Origin: Emydura subglobosa
Lineage: Eukaryota > Chordata > Testudines > Chelidae
DNA length: 64,000 nucleotides
Direction of reading: 5' to 3'
Assembly (NCBI GenBank): GCA_007922225.1
Contig: ML680098.1
Span: 3,038,001 to 3,102,000 of the forward strand
Shown one piece after another: positions 31,406 through 43,780 of the stretch. The notes under the pieces were generated by a model. The model saw only the letters and a list, made by a program, of their open reading frames with translations. It did not search any database and was not told the DNA's origin. Each line of letters starts with the position of its first letter. Position 1 is the stretch's first letter. Made by a program: the position numbers and the translations under genes.

Positions 31406-34400
31406 TTTTCAGAAAGACTTAAGTAAAATGCAAAGTAATACCCAGGGCAGGGGAAAAACCCACTTATCCTATACAGATGAGTGGTTCATGGATTCAAAGT
31501 ACTTCAGGGAGTGCTAGATTTTACACTGGGATCTTCATGCAAACTGAACATTGCATATAGCTAGACAGCTCCTTATTGACTATATATCTGTGGAGACTAA
31601 AGAGCTTTGTGTATTACAGTAAGGGCACAGAGTAAATTATGGTGAAGGAAGTTTGTTGTGAATGGTAGAATATGAAAAACTTGAATGTTGAGCCACTTTT
31701 GGCCCCACTGTACCTTTTAAGGGGGAAAAATTATCCATTAGAAATGAAAGCATAATGACAGAAATCCACCTGTGAGGAAATTCCACACGTTCCAAGGATT
31801 TAGGCTCCTCACACATATTTTGTTGTCTTTGAGAAAAATCTAGGTCTTTCTTCTAGGAAAAAGGTTTCTAGTCAGAGGAATATGGCTGAAGTCAGACTGA
31901 AACAGTAGCACTCAGGGTCAAATGCTCATTTAGCTAGGGCCAAGTCCCTAATGCTAGAGAAGTGGAAACCCATTGAAAGAGAAGACACCAAATTTTCTTC
32001 ATGGAACCTCTCTGTCACTTTTCATCTGTACAGAAGGTCTGAGTGGAGACAAAAAAACCTTGTTATAAGGACAAGTTTCCACTCTCATCTGAGAGGAGTG
32101 AAGAGGAAATAGACCCAAAATGAGTAGCTGTCCCCTTTTGGCTCTCCTCTCCCCTTAGGTGGGAGAAAGTATAGCCTGAACAATTGTTACACTTATAAGA
32201 TTATGTGTAGGGGTGCAACATGCACTTGTCACAAATAACAAGGTAGGTCTTGATTCAGTTTACACCATTTTGGGGACCTACTGGGAACTGGGTGTGGTAT
32301 TTTATACCCTGTGATAATACTATGGATATATACAATTCTTCACCCTTTAGCCTAATTATAATAAGGTCAGTTCCTGTCCCTATCCATATCTGTCTGTTGG
32401 GGTGTTCATAAATAAGCATATTATTGATTTACATCACTTATTTCTTAATAATTCTTGTATGTAAATGTGATCAAATTGCTTAGATACTGCCTAGCTACCT
32501 AATTGCAAAAGCCTCCCAAAACTCCCATTTGAGGTTACTTATCTGTATCTCAGAATGAGAGTGCAAAATATCCGAGCTGGGCTTATCTCTTTAGACCTAC
32601 ACTATTCAGCTAAATCCCAGCCTTTAGCATAACTATTCCCACAAGGCCTTCTACTAATACAACAGGCCTTTAATCAAAGTAAGCCTGATAACACAGCTAC
32701 TTGTTCTCCTACTTGCTGTTACAGCTGTCATAACTTCCATTAAACATGCTTAGCAAAGGAATTATATGTTACCCAAAAAATACCAAAATCAGGTAAGGGG
32801 GGTGGGGGTCAACAATCAATGAAAGAGAACAACAGTCTGTACGGTGAACAAGAACCAAAGCAGATGGGAGACTATAGATCTGATTTTCACAGGCACGGAG
32901 CACTCCTGCCTCTCACTGACTCCACTTGTAATTATAGGTGTCTAGCTCTGTTGAAAAATCAGGCCCTGACCATCTGTGTAGGGCACGGAGGCTGATGCTC
33001 TGAGGTTGCAGGTTAGATCCTATTGATCAGATCAGGCAAAGATATGTTGGCCATCAACAAACATAATGCTATCACTTGCCTGAAGGCCAATTTACAGCAA
33101 ATTGCATGGTGTGTGTCTCACAGAGATCCATGTACATGGGATAACAACACACTGGGTGGATAAAAAAGAACATAACTGGCTCTGCCCCTCTTCTTCCTCA
33201 GCATACCTCCAATGTCCCTTCTTACTCACAGATGGAAAAGAGCACAGACCTCTGGGTGTGGCTGTGAAGGAAGCACAACAAGCAACTGGCAGAGGTAAGC
33301 TCAGCACAATCCTGTCTCTACAGGCTTCCCTCTATGTGATACAGCAGAAGATACCAGCAGTCTCCTATTAATTCAGTGTGTTTTCCTTACACATGGCTAG
33401 AACCTCACCAGCAGTGACAACTCACTTCAAGAAGCTAATAACTTTTAATAGCCATCTGCCACTTTTCACAGTTCAAATGACCAGTTTGTTTAACAAATCC
33501 AGCAAAAAGAAAACAAACATGCATTATTAGAGCTTTTTTTCTCCAAAATGAGCTAGATATTCTGAGAATTGCTTACCCTCCTTATTTCATGAGTAATAAG
33601 TGATGTGACACACCTGAAAGAGATCTTTACTGAGTATGCAGAGAGGCTAATGTGATCAGCTGAGATGTCGATATCTGATACTAGCCTCGCCCCCATTTTG
33701 CATTTCCATGTCACACCAGAACTAGGCCTTTCCTGAAATTTAGCAATCTTTAGCTTATTCTACTCATTCCCTTCACCACCTACTGTCTCATTCTGGGTCA
33801 GGTTGTTATAGCCTTCCTTTATTTTCTTTAGTCAGCACTGAAGAAATAAAGTCAATAAAAATGTGATGCACCAGAGGACGTGCTGTTCTGTCGACCCCCA
33901 GCCTTCCTATATAGTCAGTTACCACAGGCCTCCTCTCTTCTTCATGAACCAATACTCCCTGAAACAGGTTTCTAATCTGACGTGGGACCTATATTACAAG
34001 GTAAGTTCTACAAGAGTTTTCCTTTTCCCCTTATATTTCCTCTTTAAACTACCACTCAGCCTCCTTCATATATGAAACCTAAACTTCACTATGTTTGTCA
34101 CTTTCTCTCAAACAGTCCAGCCCCTTTTCTTCAGCCTGCAGGAAGAGCAAGGATTTGTAGGTAGCTGAGGGACTGACCTTGCAAAAAACAATAGGAAGCC
34201 ATAGACGGAAGGAAGGAAGGATGGTGGCTGGCTGGCTGGCCAGAGAAAAGTAAGAGACAGCAAAGCTTAAGTAGTGAATTGTTCAGAAGCCAGGGTGGCG
34301 CTCACTGCCTATTTGTCTATTTATGCTTTTAGAGGAGGACTGTAGCAGACCCTAGCCCAATATATACCAGTGTAAACCCCATAAACACAAACAGGGAGTA

Positions 34401-34827
34401 AGGAAAGAGGGAATCCAACTTATCTCATTGGGGCTGCTTAATTGAAGAAAGCCAAAGAAATATGGTTGGGTGCTTAACCCAAAAGCACAAGTGTCCCAGA
34501 GAGTTAATCACTCCCTTCTTCTCATTTTGGGTTGCAGTTTGGCTGGGGTGGGGGAAGAAATAAGGACTCTCCCCTTGATTTGATCCTCCTCACAACCTCC
34601 TTGTGCTTTATAATGTTGCTTTTGAAGTATAAGAGGAGGGACAAGGAGAATAGAAACCAAAAATGTAAAAATAAGTTAGATAGGCATGAGGGAGAAAGTC
34701 CTGGCAGGATTTGGTCCAGATCCCCTTTGGATTATTATATCCATGGATATAACTAAGCATGACCAAACAATGTGACCACTACTTGAATTTCAGCCTTGTC
34801 ATGATTCATATCTTTTACCTTTATGTA
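31406..34827. other. Unassigned DNA, 3.4 kb
   Basis: The longest stretch without a clear element. A fold-back fragment lies at about 32879-32968 ('ctgattttcacaggcacggagcac ... gaaaaatcaggccc'). Short GGAA and GGCT runs lie at 34207-34240. A B-box-like 'ggttagatcc' near 33010 lacks an A box. No exon or coding domain seen. Confidence 0.35.
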
Positions 34828-35260
34828 GAAGGGGACATTATCTAGTCTGACCTTCACATTGCATGCCACAGAGCCTCACCACCTACTCCTGAAATAGGCC
34901 CACAACCTCTGACTGAAATCTTCAAATCTTGATTTAAAGACTTCAGTTTACTGAGAATCTGCCATTTATTCTAGTTCAAACCAGCAGGTGACCCATGATC
35001 CGCACTGCAGAGGAAGGCAAAAACCCCCCAGGGTCTCTGCCAGTCTGACTAGGGGGGGAAATTCCTTTGCAACCCCAAATACGGCCATGATTTGGACCCT
35101 GGGCCAGTGTGAGAGCCCCACCAGCCAGACACCTGGGAAAGAATTTTCTGTAGTAATTTAGAGTCCTTCGGCGGGGCGGGGGGGGGGGGCGGGGGGGGGC
35201 CCGTGGCTGGCCACTGGAGATATTTGCTAATAGTAGTCACGGATATATAGCTCTCTGTTA
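34828..35260 (-). mobile_element. CR1/L3-type LINE 3' region containing a poly-G expansion
   Basis: Minus-strand copy with its 3' end near 34828 ('attatctagtctgaccttcacattgcatgccacagagcc'). The block 'caggtgacccatgatccgcactgcagaggaaggcaaaaaccccccagggtc' parallels 17845-17900. Further in, 'ccaccagccagacacctgggaaagaattttctgtagtaatttagagtcc' is followed by the G-rich tract at 35170-35199 and then 'ggccactggagatatttgctaatagtagtcac'. No open frame of the ORF2 protein is kept. Confidence 0.7.
35170..35199. repeat. Poly-G tract with G-quadruplex potential
   Basis: Runs of 4, 12 and 9 G residues separated by single C bases. Such a tract can fold as a G-quadruplex and is unstable in replication and sequencing. 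Confidence 0.85.
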
Positions 35261-35331
35261 AGAATACAAAACCCCTCCCTATTGGGGGTTTAAAATATTT
35301 TTCCCAAATACTACACAAATTTATGAACCGC

Positions 35332-35358
35332 TTTTGTTGTTGTTGTTTGTTGTTGTTA
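35332..35358. repeat. (TTG)n microsatellite
   Basis: About eight TTG units with one interruption. Confidence 0.85.
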
Positions 35359-35394
35359 GTATCAAAGCAGAGTGTACATGCCTAAACAGAGATT

Positions 35395-35600
35395 AAAGCT
35401 TCTTTGTGCTATGGTACAAACACATAAGGAAGGGTCTGTCCTTGTCCTGAAGGACTTACAGCTTAAATGCACAAAACAGATCAAGCATGAGAGGTACAGA
35501 GAATGATATGGTGAGGGTCACATACCAGGTCAGAGGCATGGCCAGGTATAGAATTCTGATCTCATGAATCCTATTATGATGCCATATCCACTAAAGTGCA
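35395..35600 (-). mobile_element. MIR-type SINE, extended form
   Basis: The plus strand reads 'acaaacacataaggaagggtctgtccttgtcctgaaggacttacagctt', then 'gggtcacataccaggtcagaggcatggccaggtatagaattctgatctc' and 'tatgatgccatatccactaaa', the reverse complement of MIR with its 5' head at the right. A similar first block occurs near 44905-44982. Confidence 0.55.
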
Positions 35601-36989
35601 CTGTCTCTCTGTAGGCAACCACCATATTTGCATGCATCACTACATGTAACCTTCCTTCCTGCTACACATGTTAAATTCCTCTGAGCAGCATAGCACAGTG
35701 AAATAGTTTGATCTTTCCTAAAACTTTCCTTATAAATTTTGGAAAAGGCTGCTTTATGCCTTCATATTTTTCATTGTGTCCTTGTGGCTCAATTTCCCAA
35801 TTTGTGCTCCAGGAATGACTAGTGATCTTTGGGTCACTGGTTGATCCTCTGTGGATAGCTGGATGATCATGCAATACTTGGTCTCCTCTTTGTTTCCAAA
35901 TACAATAAAAGAAGCTTGTGATGTAGAAATAACTTTCTGATGAGTTTTTTTATGCAAGCAATTGCTGTAGTTTTTAGAGGTATGTTACATGATAATCTGT
36001 GCAGTTGTGAGTAAGGTTAAATTTTTGAAATTTTTTGAGGATAATTTTGGTTTTTCAATGAAACCAAAAAACTAGATTTATATTTTGCTTTGATTTTATA
36101 TTTTGTTCTACTTTCTTTCCCTTTGCCTTTTACTTTATATTTGCTATTCAAAAAGTAGGCAAGGGAAAAGAGAGAAAAGAGGCCACGAGTCTCTCTTGAT
36201 GTCTCCATGGGAGACCTACTCTAGCTAGCTTCTTTGTAAGAATCATTGTGATTGGGAGTTCTGTAAAATTAGCACTTTCCTACAGTGACCTAAAACATCA
36301 GACTCCCCAGTAAACTTTCTTGAATTATTTTGACATCATGCTTCCAGTTGCAGCACATTCTTTATTAAAATATATATTTTGTTTCAAATGGAATATATGG
36401 TGAAGTACAATACTTCCTTTGTTTTTGTTCTATTGCTAATGATGCCGTTTTCCTATTGCTTGGAGTTTTTCTAATAGAAATGAAATCTTTCAGTTATTAG
36501 TAGGTTTGAGGCTTCTGAAACCTTTTAGTTTGTCTTCATTCATATATAAAAATTAATTCTTAATAGTATGGTCTAGCAGGTGTTCCAAGGCTGAGATTTT
36601 GTTTTTTTAATGACTCTCTATGAAAAGCATCTGGAGAGTCTGAATGACTTCAGTTTGCTCAGCTGAAAGGAAATCTAGGGACGGTGATGCATCTTGGCAT
36701 ACTTTGAAGGCTGTGTGTGCACTATGAGAGACATCTCTTGTTTAACTTTGATAAAACATGACAGAAGATCTATTAGAGTTATCACTTGCAATACAGCTGT
36801 ACTGAATGAAAGAGTCTAATGAAGCCAAGTGCTCCATGTGATGGGGGCCCTAGAAATCAAGTATCTAGTCCTCCAACTTAACACCTCCCTCCATTTCATA
36901 CAAAAAAAAACTTGAATCAGATTTAGAATTATAATGGAGAAACTATTCCATTTTAGAATGGTGAAGAGAGTATTTATATGTCCTTGTAA
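35601..36989. other. Unassigned AT-rich DNA
   Basis: No gene or recognised repeat boundary; the short frames at 35671-36208 have no domain. Confidence 0.35.
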
Positions 36990-37185
36990 AGTCTAAAGGC
37001 CAATTTCCTAACAGTGAGATTAGATTGAAGAGTCTCCTAAGAGAAATCTGGAATACACGTGTTGGGTCATTTAAAACTAGATTGGACAAAGTATTCAAAA
37101 ACACACTATCAGAAACAATATTCTAGTGGTGGTGGGATGAAGAGGTGACCCAACAGCTCCTTTCCAACTCTAATTTTTATGACAC
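36990..37185 (+). mobile_element. CR1-type LINE 3' end
   Basis: The sequence 'catttaaaactagattggacaaagtattcaaaaacacactatcagaaacaatattc' then '...gctcctttccaactctaatttttatga' is the usual end of ORF2 and 3' UTR of CR1 elements. Only the last 200 bases are present, consistent with strong 5' truncation. Confidence 0.7.
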
Positions 37186-37684
37186 AAACCCTGGAAAGAG
37201 AAATTATTTGTTTAAGCTTTCAGGAGGCTGTGCAGTCTACAAGGTGAGGGAGATTTTGATTTCCAATCACAGATGATCCCACTGACTCTGTGTGACCATT
37301 ACAAAGTTTTTTGACCTTTTGGGGGATTTAGTCAACCTAACAGGATAATAGGATAGAAAGTAGAACCATCACGGAAGATCAGATGGTACATCAGAGCTGA
37401 ATTTTCCTAGGTAAATACACTACAAAATCCAGACTGGGTAAGGCTTCACACTGTTCTGGTGTAGACTTTCCAAAGCTACCTTTCTCTGCTGTCACCTTCT
37501 CTATGACCTTGACATGCATGATCTGTTTCAGAGCTTTCTCATGAAACTGTAGTGCAGGAAGTCTATGTATATTCTTTGTAGTATTCTCTGTTAAGAAGAA
37601 CCCATCTCAAATTCCTCTAATACCTCTGCAAAAGGAGTGTAAATGAGCTCAGTCTTCATTCTTTGTTAATAACAGCAGCTGGTT
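37186..37684. other. Unassigned DNA
   Basis: Nothing recognised. Confidence 0.35.
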
Positions 37685-37800
37685 CAGCATGGCATGGATG
37701 GCTCAGAGGTTTGGTAACGGGATGTGTCACTTTTAAGTCATTAGTTCAAATCTGGTCCAAACATTATCACATGAAGGTCATTCCCTTGATTTATTTGAAG
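37685..37800 (+). mobile_element. tRNA-derived SINE head, probable
   Basis: 'tggatggctcagaggtttggtaacggga' contains an A-box-like TGGCTCAGAGGTTTGG, and 'tagttcaaatctgg' about 40 bases later is B-box-like. The spacing fits a tRNA-derived polymerase III promoter. The body beyond about 37800 is not recognised and may extend to about 37960. Confidence 0.45.
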
Positions 37801-39030
37801 GCTGTTTGTACCTTGCTAATGGACATGGTGGTCTTAGTTAATTTCCCTGAGGACAGGTATCTACATCACAGTAATTATCAGCACTAATTGGCAACTCTGT
37901 TGCCAGTTTCAGAAGTGAGGCCAAGGTTGGAATGGCCTAGTAAACGGAATCACTCCCTCGTACATATACGTTGTTGTTCCAGAGAGTGGACATAATGGCA
38001 TAAGCAAGCTTGTACTATCTGTGCTGTATCTGTTCAGATAAAGAAGAGATCTCAGCCTCTGTATAGATTAAATAAGTCAGCATGTGTCACATATAATTCA
38101 CTTTTAAAAACAAACTTGGTTGGAAATTCTATTGTGGGTATTATGAGCTGGTACAATTTGCTAAGGAAAACCAAAAAAAAATATTTTTTTTTAAAGTTCA
38201 TCTCTATAATACTAATGCATCAAAAGTAATCCTAACAATAGCTACATACATAGACTGTCTCTAAACTAAACTAGTGAAGTTTGGTATATGGGAAATCATC
38301 TCTTTTTGTCACCTCTGTTCCTGGGATATTTATTAGGTAGAGTGTGACTATCGTGCTAGCTACAGATACATTTTGGGGCAAAGTACTTTACCAAAGTAAA
38401 ATTCCAACCCCAGACAACTAAGAGCTGATTATAAAACAGGGAAAAATGTGATTGTTAATGAAATCCTCAAACCTTTCCTGTAAAAGTGTTCTGCAATTTG
38501 CTACACGAAACTGAAGTATCATAATCCAACATACATTATTAGTTGGTTTTCATCAATAATGTGTTCCATAATTTACTGTAATATTCTGTACCAAGGTGTG
38601 ATCTATAGAGGGAATGCATAGTTTCTGAGAGTAAATGTGAATGCCTCTGCATTACTAAAGTTTTTCAAGTAGTAAACCGAAAACATTTCTTTAAAAAAGC
38701 AAAATCACTTGAGTCTGCAAATCAGAATTGATCTTGGCTCTTGTACCTAAAAAGCCAGAGGTTTTAATTCACTCAGCCATCTAACTGTCAGTACCCAAGT
38801 ATTCTTATTAAAAGTGACAGTCATGAACACAGTTATCTCTTATAGATTATAGCTTTATGACTTGCAGCCAGATGCTCACATAAGCACTTAAGAAAAAAGT
38901 TCACTCATCAAAAAAGGCTCTTTGTAAAAGTGACACCTTTCTGTTTCCCATCTAGTCACATATTCAATCTTTTTACGGCTAGTCCTATTTTCCTCATTTT
39001 ACTGTTTCAGAACAACTTTTCCCGATAAAT
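37801..39030. other. Unassigned AT-rich DNA
   Basis: Nothing beyond possible extension of the preceding SINE. Confidence 0.35.
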
Positions 39031-42000
39031 CAGTCATAGGATCATAGAATCATAGAGTTGGAAGGGACCTCAGGAGGTCATCTAGTCCAACCCCCTGCTC
39101 AAAGCAGGACTAACCTCAGCTAAATAATCCCAGTGAGGGTTTTGTCAAGCCGCAGCTTAAAAACCTCTAAAGATGGAGATTCCACCACCTCTCTAGGTAA
39201 CCCATTCCAGTGCTTCACCAGCTTCCTAGTGAAAAACTTTTTCCTAATGTCCAACCTAGATCTCCCATACTGCAATTGAGACTGTTGCTCCTTGTTCTGT
39301 CATCTGCCACCACTGAGAACAGCCTAGCTCCATCCTCCCTGCAATCCCCTTTCAAGTAGTTGAAGGCTGCTATCAAATCTCCCCTCATTCTTCTCTTCTG
39401 CAGACTAAACAAGCTCAGTTCCCTCAGTCTCTCCTCATAAGTCTTGTGCTCCAGCCCCCTAATCTTTTTTGTTGCCCTCCGCTGGACTCTCTTCAACTTG
39501 TCCACAACCTTTTTGTGATGGGGGGCCCAAAACTGGACATAATACTCCAAATGCGGCCTCACCGATGCCGATAGAGGGGAATAATCACTTCCTGCGATCT
39601 GTTGGCAATACTCCTACTAATGCAGCCCAATATGCTATTTGCCTTCTTGGCAACCAGGGCACACTGCTGAATCATATCCAGCTTCTTATCCACTGTAACC
39701 CCCAGGTCCTTTTCTGCAGAACTGCTGCCTAGCTCATCGGTCCCCAGTCTGTAGCTGTGTATGGGATTCTTCCATCCAAAGTGCAGGACTCTGCACTTGT
39801 CCTTGTTGAACCTCATCAGATTTCTTTTGGCCCAATCCTCCAGTTTGTGTAGGTCCTTCTGTATCTCTACCTTCCAGGGTATCTACCACTCCCCCCATCT
39901 TAGTGTCATCCGCAAACTTGCTGAGGGTGCAATCTACCCCATCCTCCAGATCATTAATGAAGATGTTGAACAAAACCGGCCCCAGCACCGACCCCTGAGG
40001 CACTCCACTTGTGACTGGCTGCCAGCTAGACATGGAGCCACTGATCACTACTCGTTGAGCCATATGCTCTAGCCAGTTCTCTATCCATTTTATAGTCCAT
40101 TCATCCAACCCATACTACTTTAACTTGCTGATAAGAATACTGTGAGAGACCGTATCAAAAGCTTTGCTAAAGTCAAGGTATATCACGTCCACCGCTTTCC
40201 CTACATCCACAGAGCCAGTCACCTCTTCATAGAAAGCAATCAGGTTGGTCAGGCATGACTTTACTTGGTGAATCCATGTTGACTGTTCCTGATCACCTTC
40301 CTCTCTTCCAAGTGCCTTAAAATGGATTCCTTGAGGACCTGCTCGATGATTTTTCCAGGGATTGAGGTGAGGCTGACCGGTCTGTAGTTCCCTGGATCCT
40401 CTTTCCTCCCTTTCTTGAAGATGGGCACTATATTTGCTTTTTTCCAGTCATCAGGGACCTCCCCCAATTGCCACGAGCTTTCAAAGATAATAGCCAATGG
40501 CTCTGAAATCACATCAGCCAACTCCCTCAGCACCCTCGGGTGCATTGCATCTGGCCCCATGGACTTGTGTATGTTGAATCTTTCTAAATAGTCTTGGACC
40601 TGTTCCTTCAGCACTGCGTGATGTTCACCTCCTTCCCTTCTGTGCCTCCCAGTGCAGTAGTCTGGGAGCTGACCTTGTCTGTGAAGACAGAGGCAAAAAA
40701 TACATTGAGTACCTCAGCTTTCTCCACATCCTCTGTCACTAGGTTGCCTCCTCCATTCTGTAAGGGACCCACACTTTCCCTAATCATCCTCTTGTTGGTA
40801 ACATACCTGTAGAAACCCTTCTTATTCCCCTTCATGTCCCTTGCTAGCTGCAACCAATTGTGCTTTCGCCTTCCTGATTTCATTCCTGCATGTTCGAGCA
40901 GCATTTTTATATTCCTCCCTAGTCATCTGACCAAGCTTCCACTTCTTGTAAGCTTCTTTTTTGTGTTTAAGTTCACCAAAGATTCTTTAAGCCAAGCTGG
41001 ATGCCTACCATATTTGCTATTCTTTCTGCACATTGGGATGGTTTGTTCCTGTGCCCTCAATAAGGTTTCTTTAAAATACAGCCAGCTCTCTTGGATTCCT
41101 TTCCCCCTCATATTAGCCTCCTAGGGGATCCTGCCCTTCAGCTCCCTGAGGGAGTCAAAGTCTGCTTTTCTGAAGTCCATGGTCCATATCCTGCTGCTCT
41201 CCTTTCTTCCTTTTGTCAGGATCCTGAACTCGACCATCTCATGGTCACTGCTGCCTAGGTTGCCACCCACTTCTACTTCCCCTACCAAATCTTCCCTGTT
41301 TGTGAGCAGCAGGTCAAGAGAAGCATGGCTCCTAGTTGGTTGCTCCAGCACTTGCACCAGGAAGTTGTCCGCAACACTATCCAAAAACTTCCTGGATTGT
41401 TTGTGCTCTGCTGTATTGCTCTTCCAGCAGATGTCAGGATGATTGAAGTCCCCAGTGAGAATCAGATCCTGTGAACTGGAAACTTTCCCTAATTGACTGA
41501 AGAAAGTTTCATGTACTTTGTCCTCCTGGTCTGGTGGTCTGTAACAGACACCTGCCACGATATTACCCTTATTGTTCTTGCTTCTAAGCTTAACCCAGAG
41601 ACACTCAACTGTCTTATCTCCAGTTTCATACTGGAGGTCAGAGCAATCCTAGTGCTCTCTTACATACAGTGCAACTCCTCCACCCTTTCGCCCCTGCCTG
41701 TCCTTCCTGAACAGTTTATACCCATCCATCAAGGTGCTCTTATTCCACCAAGTCTGTTATTCCAATCATGTCATAGTTTCTTGACTGTGCCAGGACTTCC
41801 AATTCCTCCTGCTTGTTTCCCAGGCTTCTTGCATTTGTGTACAGGTACTTGAGATAACTAGCTGATTGCCCTACTTTCTCAGTATGAATCAGGAGGCCTC
41901 CCCTGCTGCATCCTCCTCCTTCTGCTTCCTTGTGGTGTCCCACTTCCCCACTTACCTTCAGGCTTAGGTCTCCGTCCCCCATCAAACCTAGTTTAAAGCC

Positions 42001-42080
42001 CTCCTCACTAGGTTAGCCAGCCTGTCCGCAAAGATACTCTTCCCTCTCTTTGTTAGGTGAGTCCTGCAAGTTAACCTATA
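39031..42080 (-). mobile_element. CR1 LINE, about 3 kb, most of ORF2 plus 3' UTR
   Basis: Minus-strand non-LTR retrotransposon with its 3' end at the left, where the sense strand ends ...CAACTCTATGATTCTATGATCC, showing the short repeated CR1 terminus. From there rightward (3' to 5') lie the 3' UTR, the C-terminal ORF2 block, the reverse transcriptase and the endonuclease. The 5' UTR and ORF1 are missing, so it is a long 5'-truncated copy. No clear target duplication, as is usual for CR1. Coding status is in the separate pseudogene entry. Confidence 0.9.
39215..41985 (-). pseudogene. CR1 ORF2 pseudogene: endonuclease and reverse transcriptase
   Basis: The product would nick chromosomal DNA and copy the CR1 RNA at the nick. 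In the minus sense the endonuclease begins near 41870 (Y-T-N-A-R-S-L-G-N-K). It continues with G-V-C-Y-R-P-P-D near 41550, L-T-G-D-F-N-H-P-D near 41450 (catalytic GDFN) and S-D-H-E near 41240. The RT follows: G-P-D-A-M-H-P-R near 40560, N-Y-R-P-V-S-L-T near 40400, [10 protein letters not shown] near 40010 and the catalytic F-A-D-D-T-K-M near 39910. The C-terminal L-E-Y block is near 39550. The open pieces occupy at least three reading frames with frameshifts near 41600-41740, 40610, 40110, 39820 and 39560 and stops near 41118 and 40910, so it is dead. Confidence 0.9.
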
Positions 42081-42884
42081 AAAAGCAATTTGTCTGCCTC
42101 AGAGCTCATTTCCAAAATCTGTTGCAGAATGAATGGAGCTAAGGGGAAGATTAATTCATGTATTGTCTTAAAGAACCTAGGGAATGCTTTTATGCTTATG
42201 TTAGGACTCTGTACTTTCTAGTCATTGATTTAAAAAAAAAACCCTTTCATTTTATATTATAAACTGTCAATATAAGCAGTTCCGAGCATGTTTTGTTTGA
42301 CAGTTTCACAGCAGTGTCCTTTGTCATTAGCTTGAGACTTGATTTGTTCTGCAGTTCCTATATCCTATGGTGTAAACTGAAGACTGGGATTAAACTTGAT
42401 ACAAAATTTTTCTAAGACTATCATGTTTTGAAGGTGTTGCAGTTGATATCTGGAAGAAAGTCACGTCTCAAACTGCAATATTTGCAAAGAAATACTCTCT
42501 CTCCTCTTGGTTAGAGGGATGCAGGAAGGAGTAATCAGATTGATGGAGTTTCTCTAGCTTTCTCCATTTGCAAAGACAAAGGCTAGGACTTACACTGGGA
42601 ACTCCAGGTAATTATGGCTAGGCTAAGCCAGAGTGGAACTGCAAGGTCCTTGTACAATTCAGTTCTATAATACTTGAATGCTAGAGCTAGATAATTTTCC
42701 AGGTGCAGCAGTTAAGGAAAGAGTAAATGATTAGGGCATATAAGAAGGCCTGCTGCTTCCACTCAAAGCCTTGCATGATCCATGAAGGTATATGTTAGGA
42801 GAACAAGTGGGGAGCAATGTATCAAAAGTTTCTGTGCTATCCTGGGATCCTGTTAGTGAACAGGTGTGTCATCAATGCTAATGT
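42081..42884. other. Unassigned DNA
   Basis: No recognised feature between the CR1 and the next LTR-like repeat. Confidence 0.35.
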
Positions 42885-43780
42885 GTGTAACCCTTCTGCC
42901 AGACCAAGTGGGCAGCAGCAAGGGCTGGGTTCTATATCTAGGGGTCCCTGTAAATGATGCAACACCAAACTGGCTCGAGCCCCCACCCAGTCACCTGGGA
43001 AATTACACACTATCCCCTGGGCGCCCTCCAAAGGGCCATACTTCCCCTCTCGCAAGAACAGAGTCTGAGTGTAGAAAGAAACCTTTTAATAGCAAAACAG
43101 AGATAACACCGCACTGGTTTGGGAAACAGTGCAAACAGAGTTCATGAACTCAATGAGCCCAAACCCATCCCAGAGTATAGGGCGTGTCCTTCGCCTCTCC
43201 CTTCCTTCTTGCCCCTGTACTGACCCTCGTAGTTGCAATATTCACCTCTCAGGTGTGACTCCGCCCCGTAGGCCGCACCGGTCCAACACAGGCTTGTCCA
43301 GGCCCCCTCTGCTGCTGTCTCCTATCACCTGTGGGCCTCACTGAGTCCCCCATCGCTGGCAATGACCACACCGATCTCCCACCAACTGCTGGCACCAACC
43401 GCACCTGGCTCCCACCGACCACCCTGGGCTGGCACCGACAGTGCTAGCCTCCCACCAGAGTTGCCCATTGCCCACTCAGCTCTGTTAATGGTCAGCCAAA
43501 GTTCAGCTCTTAGTGATTTCAGCTCATAGGTAAACCTTCTGCTGTCATACAGGAAATGTCCCTGCTTTCAAGAGACAAAAGACTCCAAGGTGAGTCATTA
43601 AGTCTACCTTTTAACAATGGGAGGTGAGAGTCACTCCCTGCCTGGGAGCAGCCCTTTCACTTGACCCCTGCAATCCCCATAGGAGACTCCTCCACCTTTT
43701 CCAGGCTGAAACATCGGCCTACCACCCTTGGGGAGCTCTATCTAGTTTAGGGTGAAGTGTTCTATCATAACAGACTAAAC
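42885..43780 (-). mobile_element. LTR-like repeat, reverse orientation, tentative
   Basis: Starts at 'tgtgtaacccttctgccagaccaagtgggcagcagcaagggctgggttc', continues through 'gtgtagaaagaaaccttttaatagcaaaac' (a polyadenylation-like signal in reverse) and C-rich text to about 43780. I recognise this as a recurrent LTR-type repeat of turtles. Neither a paired LTR nor pol motif is present. The short frames at 42837-43344 are not genes. Confidence 0.4.

Noticed and set aside
32985..33080. B-box-like 'ggttagatcc' suggesting a tRNA or SINE
   Set aside because: No A box at the right distance and no tRNA stem pairing; too weak to annotate.
40834..41852. Plus-strand frames of 87-119 codons in the 40.8-41.9 kb region
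   Set aside because: Antisense to the CR1 ORF2 endonuclease and linker region.
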